Source of the DNA: Yersinia intermedia
Lineage (GTDB): Bacteria; Pseudomonadota; Gammaproteobacteria; Enterobacterales; Enterobacteriaceae
Length of the DNA stretch: 64,000 nucleotides
NCBI RefSeq assembly: GCF_900635455.1
Contig: NZ_LR134116.1
Span: 3,162,001 to 3,226,000, forward strand
Direction: 5' to 3'
The notes beneath the pieces are model-generated. The model had not been told where the DNA came from, ran no database searches, and saw only the letters and a program-made list of their open reading frames with translations. Both the position numbers and the translations under genes were made by a program. This document shows, piece by piece, positions 10,241 through 19,473 of the stretch. The stretch's first letter is position 1. Every line of letters starts with the position of its first letter.

Positions 10241-10984
10241 TCAGGCGGGATTGGGGATATCGATAAAGATAACTTCAAATTGATGTTCGCTAGCCAACCA
10301 TTCACCTAACGCCTTGATGCCGTAGCGCTCAGTGGCGTGATGCCCCGCCGCATAAAAATTCACACCCATCTCTCTGGCAATATGAATTGTTTGCTCTGAA
10401 ACCTCACCAGTGATAAATGCGTCAACACCAAATTCTGCCGCTTGCTGAATGTATCCCTGCCCGCCGCCGGTACACCAGGCAATGCGCCGTATATCAGCCG
10501 GTGCGTGAACACCACAATGTAATACCTCACGGCCCAACAGCGTTTCCAGCCGTTCACGTAAGGTCACTGCATTTAGCGGTGCATCAAACTCACCATAAGG
10601 TAAGAAAGATTCAATTTCCCCCAGCCCCCGAATACCCAGTAATTTAGCTAATTGCGCGTTATTGCCTAATTCAGGATGAGCATCCAGTGGCAAATGGTAG
10701 CCATACAAATTGATATCGTTGGTGAGCAATGTTTTCAGCCGGTTACGTTTCATTCCACGCACCACGACCGGTTCATTTTTCCAAAAATAACCATGATGAA
10801 CCAAAATAGCATCGGCCTGTTGCCCAACCGCAGCATCCAATAGTGCCTGGCTGGCGGTCACGCCGGTGACAATGCGCTTGACCTTTTCGCGCCCCTCAAC
10901 TTGCAAACCATTGGGTGCATAGTCTTGAAAAGCCGAGATATTCAGTTGGTTATTGAGTAGAGTTTCCAGTTCGGTATTGCGCAT
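10241..10984 (-). CDS. ybgI: NIF3/YbgI family metal-binding protein (GTP cyclohydrolase type 2-like)
   Basis: A 247-residue cytoplasmic protein, the same length as E. coli YbgI, a di-metal toroidal hexamer of the NIF3 family whose precise function is unsettled. Metal-binding blocks are visible: ILVHHGYFW (about residue 63), NLYGYHLPLDAHPELGNN (about 92-109) and NFYAAGHHATERYGIKALGE near the C-terminus. It ends with the family tail IDIPNPA. It is the last gene of the ybgA-phrB-phosphodiesterase-ybgI series, 31 bases after the preceding stop. E. coli has a peptide transporter gene (dtpD) in the position of the phosphodiesterase. Confidence 0.93.
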   Translation of the reverse strand: MRNTELETLLNNQLNISAFQDYAPNGLQVEGREKVKRIVTGVTASQALLDAAVGQQADAILVHHGYFWKNEPVVVRGMKRNRLKTLLTNDINLYGYHLPLDAHPELGNNAQLAKLLGIRGLGEIESFLPYGEFDAPLNAVTLRERLETLLGREVLHCGVHAPADIRRIAWCTGGGQGYIQQAAEFGVDAFITGEVSEQTIHIAREMGVNFYAAGHHATERYGIKALGEWLASEHQFEVIFIDIPNPA

Positions 10985-11015
10985 TTCATCAGCCTCAAAA
11001 AATATAAATGGGTAG

Positions 11016-12092
11016 TTAAAAACGCTGGCTATCGCCTTGCTCCATCAGGATAAAATCAACCCCCATATCATTGCCTTGTTGCAGCTCAGCGGCAATAGTT
11101 TTACGCACATCCTGCCCCTGTTGAAATGAAGGTTTTATATGGCTGATAACCACCGGCAGCCCCTTTAATGGTTGGCCTTCACCGCTGTATTTCTCCAGAT
11201 TTTTCAATTCTTTCAGCAACCACTTTGGCGTCATATGGCCGTACAACTGATTATCAGCAACGTCATTGGGGAAAGAAACTTCAATTATCATCCCTTTCAA
11301 TTGCTGCTGTTTAACCTTTTCGGCCAGGTTACGCCACACCGTATCCAGATTCTTCGACTTTTCCATCTCATCCGGGCCAGTATCACCAAAATAGGCAAAT
11401 GACTGATTATTACTACTGATCAACAACATAGAAGAAGGTGATTTATCATGGCTCAGTGGATACATTTCCCCCGTCAAACGGGTTAACCCCAGGCTCAGAG
11501 GCTGGTTTGGCCGCACCATTTGCATGCGATAGGTTCCCAGCCGGGTACCGCTGCCGCTATCAGTAAAGTTAGGCCAGACACGCCAGTTAAAATAGTAGTT
11601 CCGCAACACATCAATCGTGTCTGCCGAGGCATAAATAGTCTTTTTACTGTCTTGCGGCGAACCGATAATCAGGCCGGAAACATGGTCCAGATGGGCATGA
11701 CTAAGAAAATAGCTGTTGATGCGCTGGCGGAAGATATAACCCTGACGTGTCAATGGGGCGGCAGTTTCATCGGTAATTTCGGGGAAGGCCCCCTTCTCCA
11801 GTGCTTTAGCAATCCCCGGCAACACTGAACCGGCATCCAGAGCTAAGTAGACCGGCTGGCTATCGTCACGAATCAGATAAGATGTCAGATTGCCATCGCT
11901 GACACCACCATCAACCCCCAGTGCCACCACCTCGAAACCGGCCGTTGCCAGCGAGCTATATAGGCTAAACGATAAAATCAGCCCGGCGTTGAGCGCCATA
12001 TGGGTTATCTTATTGGCGCATAACATGGGTTTCGTTAAAACATGGGTTTTAGTTGAAACACAGAATTTAGTCGAAATATATGTCAAAAACAT
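11016..12092 (-). CDS. Class II 3',5'-cyclic-nucleotide phosphodiesterase, exported
   Basis: Metallo-beta-lactamase-fold phosphodiesterase of the class II family (yeast PDE1 / Vibrio CpdP type), predicted to split cAMP. The core metal motif HAHLDH occurs in NSYFLSHAHLDHVSGLIIG, with further ligands in YPLSHDKSPSSML, GDTGPDEME and the late ISHIKPSF. The start is the ATG at 12090-12092 because AGGAG stands 5 bases upstream; it gives a long polar N-region of about 31 residues before the hydrophobic core MALNAGLILSFSLYSSLATA. Export to the periplasm is inferred from that segment. Inner ATGs at 12026 and 11999 have no good ribosome-binding site. It follows phrB by 15 bases. Confidence 0.87.
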   Translation of the reverse strand: MFLTYISTKFCVSTKTHVLTKPMLCANKITHMALNAGLILSFSLYSSLATAGFEVVALGVDGGVSDGNLTSYLIRDDSQPVYLALDAGSVLPGIAKALEKGAFPEITDETAAPLTRQGYIFRQRINSYFLSHAHLDHVSGLIIGSPQDSKKTIYASADTIDVLRNYYFNWRVWPNFTDSGSGTRLGTYRMQMVRPNQPLSLGLTRLTGEMYPLSHDKSPSSMLLISSNNQSFAYFGDTGPDEMEKSKNLDTVWRNLAEKVKQQQLKGMIIEVSFPNDVADNQLYGHMTPKWLLKELKNLEKYSGEGQPLKGLPVVISHIKPSFQQGQDVRKTIAAELQQGNDMGVDFILMEQGDSQRF

Positions 12093-12107
12093 GCAGGCTC
12101 CTGGTGA

Positions 12108-13565
12108 TTAGGGGTCCTTGCGGCCATCCCGCTTAGCGGCTTCAAATGCCGCGAGTGTAGCCAATCTGGCCAGCTTATGATCCACCAACGGTAGTGGGTA
12201 ATCCAGATGTTGCTGTTGCCGCTGCGCCCAACGCCATGGCTGATGGATATCACTGTCTGGCACCCCCGCCAGCTCAGGTAGCCAGCGGCGGATGAAAGCG
12301 CCGTTCGAGTCAAAACGCTCGCCTTGGGTGGTGGGATTAAAAATGCGAAAGTACGGTGCAGCATCAGTACCCGTTGAGGCAGCCCACTGCCAGCCGCCAT
12401 TATTGGCGGCCAAATCCCCATCCAATAGTTGGGACATAAAATAGCGTTCGCCGTGTCGCCAATCGATCAACAGGTCTTTAACCAGAAAACTGGCGCTGAT
12501 CATCCGCAGGCGGTTATGCATCCAGCCGGTTTCATTCAACTGCCGCATAGCTGCATCAACAATAGGGTAACCTGTCCGCCCCTGCTGCCAGGCGATTAAT
12601 TGTTGCTCTGAGTGATTCCATATTACGCCATCAGTCCAGTCAATAAAGGGACGATGGCGGCATAAACGCGGATAAGCCACTAACAAATGACGATAAAATT
12701 CACGCCAGATCAACTCATTAAGCCAAGTAAAAGCACCGCCGTCGGTATTTTCCAACAATGCCGGGCATTCTGCCAACAGGCGGTTAAAACATTGGCGGGG
12801 TGAAAGTACCCCCAGCGCCAGATAAGGTGACAGACAACTGGTCCCTGCCACTGCCGGCAGATCACGTTGTAACTGGTAGTCCTGAACCTGCTCACGACAA
12901 AAACTGCGCAAGCGTTGCAATGCAGCCTCTTCGCCTGCCGGGAATAATTGGTTGTCTACCGGCTGTTGTGGATAGTCAAACGGGAGCAGCGGTAATGGCA
13001 TAACAGCCACGCTATCGCGTATTTTTGGCGCAGGGACACAGCGGCATTCACTCATCATTAAACGCTGAATAAAAGCACGGCGAAACGGGGTAAATACTTT
13101 GTACATCTCATTATTACCGGTCAGGACGCTGCCTGGCGGCAATAACACACTGTCATCGAAACGGTGGCAGGTAATGGTGTGACCGGCTCCTTGCCGATGA
13201 TTGAGCCGCGTGACTAGCGCCCCATCTCGCAGTTGTTCATTTAACTCATATTGTTGGTTAAAAAATAGCGCATCGACTTGCTGTTGCTGACAAAAATCAT
13301 CCAGCCAGATAATGGAATCCTGAAAGTCATCACACTGGTGATAGTGTAGCGGTATCCCCCGGATAGCCAGTGCGTGCTGTAATTGTTGTAGATTTTGCAG
13401 CAGAAAGGCGGCCTGCCGAGGAGCCATATCATGTGCGGCCCATTGTGCAGGGGTCGCTATAAATAGCGCAATCACAGTGGCTTGCGGATCTTGGCAAGCG
13501 GCATGCAACGCCAGATTATCCGTTATGCGTAAATCATTGCGAAACCAGATCAGATGCGTCGCCAT
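12108..13565 (-). CDS. phrB: Deoxyribodipyrimidine (CPD) photolyase
   Basis: Light-dependent DNA repair enzyme that splits cyclobutane pyrimidine dimers using FAD, with an antenna cofactor. The 485 residues (E. coli 472) show the N-terminal photolyase domain (HLIWFRNDLRITDNLALHAA) and the FAD-binding domain with MHNRLRMISASFLVKDLL, DGDLAANNGGWQWAAS and the TGTDAAPYFRIFNP block. The conserved tryptophans of the electron-transfer chain appear intact. It starts 3 bases after ybgA, the same pairing as in E. coli, and is probably co-transcribed with the following phosphodiesterase and ybgI. Confidence 0.97.
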   Translation of the reverse strand: MATHLIWFRNDLRITDNLALHAACQDPQATVIALFIATPAQWAAHDMAPRQAAFLLQNLQQLQHALAIRGIPLHYHQCDDFQDSIIWLDDFCQQQQVDALFFNQQYELNEQLRDGALVTRLNHRQGAGHTITCHRFDDSVLLPPGSVLTGNNEMYKVFTPFRRAFIQRLMMSECRCVPAPKIRDSVAVMPLPLLPFDYPQQPVDNQLFPAGEEAALQRLRSFCREQVQDYQLQRDLPAVAGTSCLSPYLALGVLSPRQCFNRLLAECPALLENTDGGAFTWLNELIWREFYRHLLVAYPRLCRHRPFIDWTDGVIWNHSEQQLIAWQQGRTGYPIVDAAMRQLNETGWMHNRLRMISASFLVKDLLIDWRHGERYFMSQLLDGDLAANNGGWQWAASTGTDAAPYFRIFNPTTQGERFDSNGAFIRRWLPELAGVPDSDIHQPWRWAQRQQQHLDYPLPLVDHKLARLATLAAFEAAKRDGRKDP

Positions 13566-13568
13566 GCC

Positions 13569-14054
13569 TTATCCTTGTGCCGAGTAAAACGTAAAATAGC
13601 GTTGCCCGGCCAAATAATCATTTGGGAACTCAAGCAAATAAGCATTTATTTGGTCAATGGGGGCACTCAAAGGCAACTCACCTACCCGATACTGGTCGAT
13701 AAGTTGTGCTAATGCCTGACGTTGCGTTGACATAAGGTAAGGCCGAAAATAGCCCTGTACATGCATTAATACATTGGTGTGATTGGCGGGCGTGGGTTGA
13801 TGAGACAACAAATGCAGTAAACGCTGGCGATACTCAGCAGTAAACTCAATTAATGATGACCACCTATCCATTGAGGCAATAAAAGGACCAATTTCGCGAT
13901 ATTCAGGCTGTGAATGCGCCAATAGCACTAACTTATAGCAGCTATGAAAATCCATCAGTTTGCCACGCGTTATGCCTGCTGCACATAACGCATCGAGTTC
14001 ATCACGCGCATGACGGTACTCAATACTGTGCGTTACCTGATTACTCTCCAGCAT
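13569..14054 (-). CDS. ybgA: DUF1722 protein YbgA
   Basis: A 161-residue soluble protein of the DUF1722 family, corresponding to E. coli YbgA (169 residues) in sequence and in its place directly before phrB. The family is often fused or adjacent to photolyase or DUF523 genes; its biochemical role is unknown. No signal peptide or membrane segment. The QGYFRPYL motif and a C-terminal FPNDYLAGQRYFTFY are the clearest conserved pieces. Likely first gene of a four-gene minus-strand operon. Confidence 0.9.
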   Translation of the reverse strand: MLESNQVTHSIEYRHARDELDALCAAGITRGKLMDFHSCYKLVLLAHSQPEYREIGPFIASMDRWSSLIEFTAEYRQRLLHLLSHQPTPANHTNVLMHVQGYFRPYLMSTQRQALAQLIDQYRVGELPLSAPIDQINAYLLEFPNDYLAGQRYFTFYSAQG

Positions 14055-14165
14055 TCTATTCTCCCTTGGCCTTGGCAGCTTTTCTCATCACAGCATAACA
14101 GTTGTTGCCCGAGAACCACGTTATTGCTTGATACCTTTATATCTCTGTCAGGTATCGCAGACAGT

Positions 14166-14194
14166 AAAAAGCCCGTGAGTGTTTGCTCACGGGC
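14166..14194 (-). terminator. Rho-independent terminator of ybfA
   Basis: Perfect 9-bp stem GCCCGTGAG (14171-14179) / CTCACGGGC (14186-14194). On the minus strand it is followed by TTTTT (14166-14170). It lies 48 bases past the ybfA stop. Confidence 0.85.
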
Positions 14195-14241
14195 CATTAA
14201 TTTTACGACACCTTTACCTAATTATAAACAACTGATTTATA

Positions 14242-14448
14242 TCAGTAAAAATCTTGCGCCGCCGATTCAGATTGCGCTAACCATACCGGTTTATCGCTGG
14301 TTTTAGCCCAAACACGGTGCAGGTAACTGTAAAAACGGGCACGGTCTTTGCGGAAAAGCATTACCGGCAGTGCCAATACTCCGACCAGAATCGCTGCGCT
14401 CCGGCGCAAGAGAACCTGATGTAATGGATATGCGTTGTACATGGACAT
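14242..14448 (-). CDS. ybfA: DUF2517 small membrane protein YbfA
   Basis: A 68-residue protein matching E. coli YbfA in length and sequence ([43 protein letters not shown]). One hydrophobic segment at about residues 16-31 suggests an inner-membrane protein with a basic, aromatic cytoplasmic tail. Function unknown. In E. coli ybfA also sits beside kdpFABC. The upstream sequence has AGGAGGA near the start (GGAGGATCACT). It has its own terminator. Confidence 0.92.
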   Translation of the reverse strand: MSMYNAYPLHQVLLRRSAAILVGVLALPVMLFRKDRARFYSYLHRVWAKTSDKPVWLAQSESAAQDFY

Positions 14449-14919
14449 AGTGATCCTCCTTTAAAACGCCTTCGTGTAACAGCCAACTCCACTAAACAGA
14501 GGGTCGATTTACAGCTTGGCGTTAAAAATAAAATAAACAAAAATGGAAACTGGACAAAATTTTACCGCATTGGTTGAAAGTTTACCACTCATCCGACCAC
14601 TTAATTACGTAAAAAACCGGAATAAATTGTCAATCCTGTAATTTTGTTACAGATAGGTTAACTTAAAACCAACCGTTAGTTACATTACCGTTATGTACTA
14701 TTTACCAATTGGCAAATTATATGTACTGACTCAGTGCTAACCCTTCAAGGGCCAGAATTGGCAGTGCTACGCTGCCACTACTCAATTTACACGCATTTAA
14801 TGTCTATTTTTTGACCGTTTTTATACTTTTTTTACACCTCACGGCCTTTTTTTATCAGGAACTTTTCGTATGACTTCATAAGCTGTTGTTATCAAAAATA
14901 AGCGCTGTGGAGGTGTATC
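14449..14919. promoter_or_regulatory. ybfA-kdpF divergent intergenic region
   Basis: A 471-base AT-rich region containing the start signals of ybfA (minus) and kdpFABC (plus). Its clearest element is the KdpE-type box at 14818-14838. A good ribosome-binding site (GGAGGTG) precedes the kdpF GTG. The stretch 14520-14760 is low-complexity AT-rich sequence without a convincing gene. Confidence 0.6.
14818..14838 (+). promoter_or_regulatory. KdpE operator of kdpFABC
   Basis: TTTTTATAC followed at once by TTTTTTTACACC, essentially the KdpE-binding sequence known from the E. coli kdp promoter. It lies about 80 bases before kdpF. Its conservation supports induction of the pump at low potassium by phosphorylated KdpE. 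Confidence 0.85.
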
Positions 14920-15009
14920 GTGAGTTTCAGCATCATTAGTGGTGCGCTGCTGGTTCTACTGCTTCTGGGCTATCTGGTTTATGCCTTGTTTAATGCGGAG
15001 GATTTTTAA
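14920..15009 (+). CDS. kdpF: K+-transporting ATPase small subunit KdpF (GTG start)
   Basis: A 29-residue single-span membrane peptide (SFSIISGALLVLLLLGYLVYALFNAEDF after the GTG start), the stabilising subunit of the KdpFABC pump. GGAGGTG lies a few bases upstream. Its TAA is directly followed by the kdpA ATG. It matches E. coli KdpF in length (29) and character. Confidence 0.93.
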   Translation: MSFSIISGALLVLLLLGYLVYALFNAEDF

Positions 15010-16698
15010 ATGGCAGCGTCAGGATTTCTGCTTATCGCCAGCTTCATGCTGGTGTTGTTGGTGCTGTCCCGTCCGTTGGGGAGCTTTTTGGCACGCATAA
15101 TCGAAGGCGAACCCTTTGCCCCGTTGCGCCAGATCGAGGCCGGTTTATGGCGTTGTAGCGGTGTAAAAAATGAAGAGATGAACGGCTGGCAATATGCGCT
15201 CGCCATTCTCTGCTTTAACTTACTGGGTATTGTCCTGCTGTTTACGCTGTTGATGGCTCAAGGTTCGTTACCGCTGAACCCTGAAAATATGCCGGGTATG
15301 TCATGGCATCTGGCCTTAAATACGGCTGTCAGCTTCGTCACTAACACCAACTGGCAAGCCTATAGCGGCGAAAACACCCTCAGTTATCTGAGTCAAATGG
15401 CTGGTCTGACGGTACAGAACTTCCTCTCTGCCGCAACGGGCATTGCCGTCGCTTTTGCTCTGATCCGTGCTTTTGCCCGCCACTCTGCCCACACGCTGGG
15501 AAATGCCTGGGTCGATCTGGTGCGCATCACCTTATATGTCTTACTGCCGATTGCGCTGATTATCGCGCTGATTTTCGTCAGCCAAGGGGTATTACAGAAT
15601 CTGGATAGCTACCTGCACATCACCACATTAGAAGGGGTAAAACAGACCCTACCAATGGGGCCGGTGGCATCACAGGAGGCGATAAAAGTACTGGGGACCA
15701 ACGGCGGGGGCTTCTTTGGTGCTAACTCTGCACATCCATTTGAAAACCCAACTGCATTTAGCAACTTTGTCCAGATGTTGGCCATTTTCCTGATCCCCTG
15801 TGCGCTCTGTTTCGCCTTCGGTCAGGTGGTGGGGGATAACCGCCAGGGCCATGCGCTGATCTGGGCTATGTCACTGATCTTTGTGGTAGCAGTGGTCGTC
15901 GTGATGTATGCCGAACTGGCCGGTAACCCACATTTAACTCAGTTAGGTGCCGACAGTAATATCAATATGGAAGGTAAAGAGTCCCGTTTCGGTATTCTCG
16001 CCACCAGCATCTATGCCGTGGTGACCACTGCTGCGTCCTGTGGTGCGGTTAATGCCATGCATGACTCCTTTACTGCACTGGGTGGCATGGTGCCAATGTG
16101 GTTAATGCAAATTGGCGAAGTGGTGTTCGGTGGTGTCGGTTCTGGTTTGTACGGCATGCTGTTATTCGTGCTGTTGACAGTGTTTATTGCCGGTTTGATG
16201 ATTGGCCGTACTCCTGAATATCTCGGCAAGAAAATTGACGTGTTTGATATGAAAATGACCGCGCTGGCCATTCTGGTCACCCCAACTATCGTGCTGCTGG
16301 GTACCGCACTGGCGCTCTGCACTGATGCCGGGCGGGCGGGGATTCTTAACCCCGGTGCGCATGGTTTTAGCGAAGTTCTCTACGCCCTCTCCTCTGCGGC
16401 CAACAATAACGGCAGCGCCTTTGCTGGCCTGAGTGTCAATACACCGTTTTATAACCTGCTGCTGGCTGCCGCCATGTTCCTTGGCCGCTTTGGCGTGATT
16501 CTGCCGGTATTAGCGATTGCCAGTTCTCTGGTCGCCAAGAAACGGCAACCTGCGGGTAATGGCACGCTGCCAACCGCCGGCCCGCTATTTATCGGTTTGC
16601 TGGTGGGTACGGTGTTATTGGTCGGCGCATTGACCTTTATCCCAGCGCTGGCCTTAGGTCCAGTTGCTGAGCATCTGCAAATTTGGTTAGCACTTTGA
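15010..16698 (+). CDS. kdpA: K+-transporting ATPase subunit A (channel-like)
   Basis: Potassium-binding, channel-like subunit of the high-affinity KdpFABC pump in the inner membrane. The 562 residues (E. coli 557) have about ten membrane segments. The four selectivity-filter-like regions are visible around [42 protein letters not shown] and [15 protein letters not shown]. It follows kdpF without a gap and precedes kdpB by 13 bases. Confidence 0.98.
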   Translation: MAASGFLLIASFMLVLLVLSRPLGSFLARIIEGEPFAPLRQIEAGLWRCSGVKNEEMNGWQYALAILCFNLLGIVLLFTLLMAQGSLPLNPENMPGMSWHLALNTAVSFVTNTNWQAYSGENTLSYLSQMAGLTVQNFLSAATGIAVAFALIRAFARHSAHTLGNAWVDLVRITLYVLLPIALIIALIFVSQGVLQNLDSYLHITTLEGVKQTLPMGPVASQEAIKVLGTNGGGFFGANSAHPFENPTAFSNFVQMLAIFLIPCALCFAFGQVVGDNRQGHALIWAMSLIFVVAVVVVMYAELAGNPHLTQLGADSNINMEGKESRFGILATSIYAVVTTAASCGAVNAMHDSFTALGGMVPMWLMQIGEVVFGGVGSGLYGMLLFVLLTVFIAGLMIGRTPEYLGKKIDVFDMKMTALAILVTPTIVLLGTALALCTDAGRAGILNPGAHGFSEVLYALSSAANNNGSAFAGLSVNTPFYNLLLAAAMFLGRFGVILPVLAIASSLVAKKRQPAGNGTLPTAGPLFIGLLVGTVLLVGALTFIPALALGPVAEHLQIWLAL

Positions 16699-16711
16699 TG
16701 AGAGAATGACT

Positions 16712-18778
16712 ATGACACGCAAACAACGCGCGATTTTTGAACCTGCACTGGTTCGTACTGCGCTGATAGATGCCGTGAAGAAGCTGGACCCGCGCGTCCA
16801 GTGGCGTAATCCAGTGATGTTCGTGGTCTATCTGGGGAGCTGGCTGACCACCCTGATTTGGCTGGCCATATTAAGCGGCCAGGCCACTGGTAGCGCCATG
16901 TTTACTGGCAATGTGGCCCTGTGGCTGTGGTTTACCGTACTGTTTGCCAACGTCGCCGAAGCATTGGCCGAGGGGCGCAGTAAAGCGCAGGCAGAAAGTC
17001 TACGTGGGGTGAAAAAAACCAGTTGGGCTAAAAAACTGTCAGAAGCCCGCGTGGATGCTCCGCAGGAAAAAGTCTCTGCTGATAGCTTGCGCAAAGGCGA
17101 TGTGGTGCTGATTGAAGCTGGCGATACTGTGCCCTGTGACGGCGAAGTGCTGGAAGGCGGCGCATCCGTTGATGAAAGCGCCATTACTGGCGAATCAGCT
17201 CCGGTTATCCGTGAATCCGGCGGTGACTTCTCTTCCGTAACCGGCGGTACCCGCGTACTGTCCGACTGGTTGGTGGTTGAGTGCAGCGTTAACCCCGGTG
17301 AAACCTTCCTGGACCGGATGATCGCCATGGTTGAAGGTGCGAAGCGGCGTAAAACCCCTAACGAAGTGGCGCTGACCATTCTGTTAGTGGCACTGACTAT
17401 CGTCTTTTTACTGGCAACAGCAACGCTCTATCCGTTCTCGGTGTTCAGTGTTGAGGCCAACCATGCCGGTTCACCGGTAACGATTACCGTATTGGTGGCG
17501 TTGCTGGTTTGTTTGATCCCCACCACCATCGGTGGCCTGCTATCAGCCATCGGGGTTGCCGGGATGAGCCGGATGTTGGGGGCCAACGTGATTGCCACCA
17601 GCGGGCGTGCGGTAGAGGCTGCTGGTGACGTTGATGTGCTGTTGTTGGATAAAACCGGCACCATCACGCTGGGTAACCGCCAGGCATCTGAGTTTTTACC
17701 TGCGCCGGGCGTTACTGAACAACAACTGGCCGATGCCGCACAGATCTCTTCTTTGGCAGATGAAACGCCAGAAGGCCGCAGTATCGTGGTATTGGCTAAA
17801 CAGCGCTTTAACCTGCGTGAACGTGACTTGCACAGCCTGAATGCCACCTTTGTGCCTTTCTCGGCACAAACCCGAATGAGTGGCGTGAACGTGCAAGACC
17901 GAATGATCCGTAAAGGCGCAGTGGATGCTATCCGCCGCCATGTGGAATCCAATCAGGGCCATTTCCCACGGGCAGTGGAAGATGCGGTGGAAAGCGTTGC
18001 CCGTACCGGTGGTACACCACTGGTGGTTGCCGATGGACCACGGGTGTTGGGTGTGGTTGCGCTGAAAGATATCGTCAAAGGTGGCATCAAAGAACGTTTT
18101 GCTGAACTGCGCAAAATGGGCATCAAAACAGTGATGATCACTGGTGATAACCGCCTGACAGCAGCAGCTATTGCCGCCGAAGCGGGTGTGGATGATTTCC
18201 TGGCGGAAGCCACGCCAGAGGCCAAACTGGCCTTGATTCGCCAGTATCAGGCTGAAGGCCGATTGGTGGCGATGACCGGTGACGGCACCAACGACGCCCC
18301 GGCACTGGCGCAGGCTGACGTTGCCGTAGCCATGAACTCGGGGACACAAGCGGCGAAAGAAGCGGGCAACATGGTGGATTTGGATTCTAACCCAACCAAG
18401 TTGATTGAAGTGGTGCATATCGGTAAACAGATGCTGATGACCCGCGGCTCGCTGACCACCTTCAGTATCGCCAACGACGTTGCTAAATATTTCGCCATCA
18501 TTCCGGCGGCATTTGCAGCCACCTATCCACAGCTCAATGCCCTGAACGTCATGCAGTTGCACTCACCTGCATCGGCCATACTGTCGGCGGTCATCTTTAA
18601 CGCGTTGGTGATTGTGTTCCTGATCCCGTTGGCACTGAAAGGGGTGAGTTATAAGGCGATGAGTGCTGCGGCACTGCTGCGCCGTAACTTATGGATCTAC
18701 GGACTGGGTGGTTTATTGGTGCCGTTTGTCGGTATCAAATTGATTGATCTGGTACTGACCGCCCTGATGATGAGCTAA
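16712..18778 (+). CDS. kdpB: K+-transporting P-type ATPase subunit B
   Basis: Energy-coupling P-type ATPase of the Kdp complex. Core motifs are [11 protein letters not shown] (actuator domain with the TGES motif), [12 protein letters not shown] (phosphorylated Asp of DKTGT) and [17 protein letters not shown] (hinge). I start at the ATG at 16712 (688 residues, [13 protein letters not shown]): GAGAG lies 7 bases upstream and E. coli starts equivalently (MSRKQLALFEP). The ATG 6 bases earlier sits too close to the ribosome-binding site. Acts with KdpA, KdpC and KdpF. Confidence 0.98.
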   Translation: MTRKQRAIFEPALVRTALIDAVKKLDPRVQWRNPVMFVVYLGSWLTTLIWLAILSGQATGSAMFTGNVALWLWFTVLFANVAEALAEGRSKAQAESLRGVKKTSWAKKLSEARVDAPQEKVSADSLRKGDVVLIEAGDTVPCDGEVLEGGASVDESAITGESAPVIRESGGDFSSVTGGTRVLSDWLVVECSVNPGETFLDRMIAMVEGAKRRKTPNEVALTILLVALTIVFLLATATLYPFSVFSVEANHAGSPVTITVLVALLVCLIPTTIGGLLSAIGVAGMSRMLGANVIATSGRAVEAAGDVDVLLLDKTGTITLGNRQASEFLPAPGVTEQQLADAAQISSLADETPEGRSIVVLAKQRFNLRERDLHSLNATFVPFSAQTRMSGVNVQDRMIRKGAVDAIRRHVESNQGHFPRAVEDAVESVARTGGTPLVVADGPRVLGVVALKDIVKGGIKERFAELRKMGIKTVMITGDNRLTAAAIAAEAGVDDFLAEATPEAKLALIRQYQAEGRLVAMTGDGTNDAPALAQADVAVAMNSGTQAAKEAGNMVDLDSNPTKLIEVVHIGKQMLMTRGSLTTFSIANDVAKYFAIIPAAFAATYPQLNALNVMQLHSPASAILSAVIFNALVIVFLIPLALKGVSYKAMSAAALLRRNLWIYGLGGLLVPFVGIKLIDLVLTALMMS

Positions 18779-18861
18779 AAGCGCAGTAATCAATGTTGTG
18801 CAATGGCCACGGCGTGTTTTGCTCGTGGCCGCTATTAAGACCGAATAGAGAGGCAATATCC

Positions 18862-19464
18862 ATGTCATACCTGCGACCTTCACTGGTTCTACTGATATTA
18901 CTGACACTTATCACCGGGATAGCTTATCCTTTGCTGACCACTGGATTGGCAAAATTGATGTTTGCCGAGCAAGCGCGCGGTTCACTGGCGATGCTGGGTG
19001 ATGAAGTTGTCGGCTCTACCTTGCTAGGCCAAAACTTTACTCAGCCGGGCTATTTTGCCGGCCGCCCATCGGTAACGGCAGATATGCCTTATAATCCAAT
19101 GGCCTCTGGTGGTAGTAATTTGTCCATCAGCAATCCCGCACTGGATCAGGTTATCAGTGAGCGAGTAACATTACTGCGTCAGGCTAACCCGGCACAAACT
19201 GGCCCGGTTCCGGTTGATCTGGTGACAGCATCAGGCAGTGGCCTGGACCCAAGTATTTCACTGGAAGCGGCTTATTATCAGGCTCCCCGTATCGCCAGCG
19301 TGCGCCAAATGCCGTTGTCTGAGGTGAAGCAATTGATTGACAGCAATGTACAGAAAGCGACACCAAATTTCTTCGGTGAATCCGTAGTCAATGTGCTGAG
19401 CCTGAATATGGCATTGGATGCCCAAAGCCCGGTAAAAGTACCGGCTAACCCGGCAAAATCTTAA
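18862..19464 (+). CDS. kdpC: K+-transporting ATPase subunit C
   Basis: Periplasmic-facing subunit anchored by one N-terminal helix (LVLLILLTLITGIAYPLLTTG) that stabilises the pump and raises potassium affinity. Starting at MSYLRPSLVLL gives 200 residues (E. coli 190). The family blocks GSTLLGQNFTQPGYFAGRPS and GLDPSISLEAAYYQAPRIA are present. AGAGAGG precedes the start. The 83-base gap after kdpB is longer than the other gaps in the operon; a longer in-frame reading from 18793 has no family support. Confidence 0.96.
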   Translation: MSYLRPSLVLLILLTLITGIAYPLLTTGLAKLMFAEQARGSLAMLGDEVVGSTLLGQNFTQPGYFAGRPSVTADMPYNPMASGGSNLSISNPALDQVISERVTLLRQANPAQTGPVPVDLVTASGSGLDPSISLEAAYYQAPRIASVRQMPLSEVKQLIDSNVQKATPNFFGESVVNVLSLNMALDAQSPVKVPANPAKS

Positions 19465-19473
19465 GGACATAAC

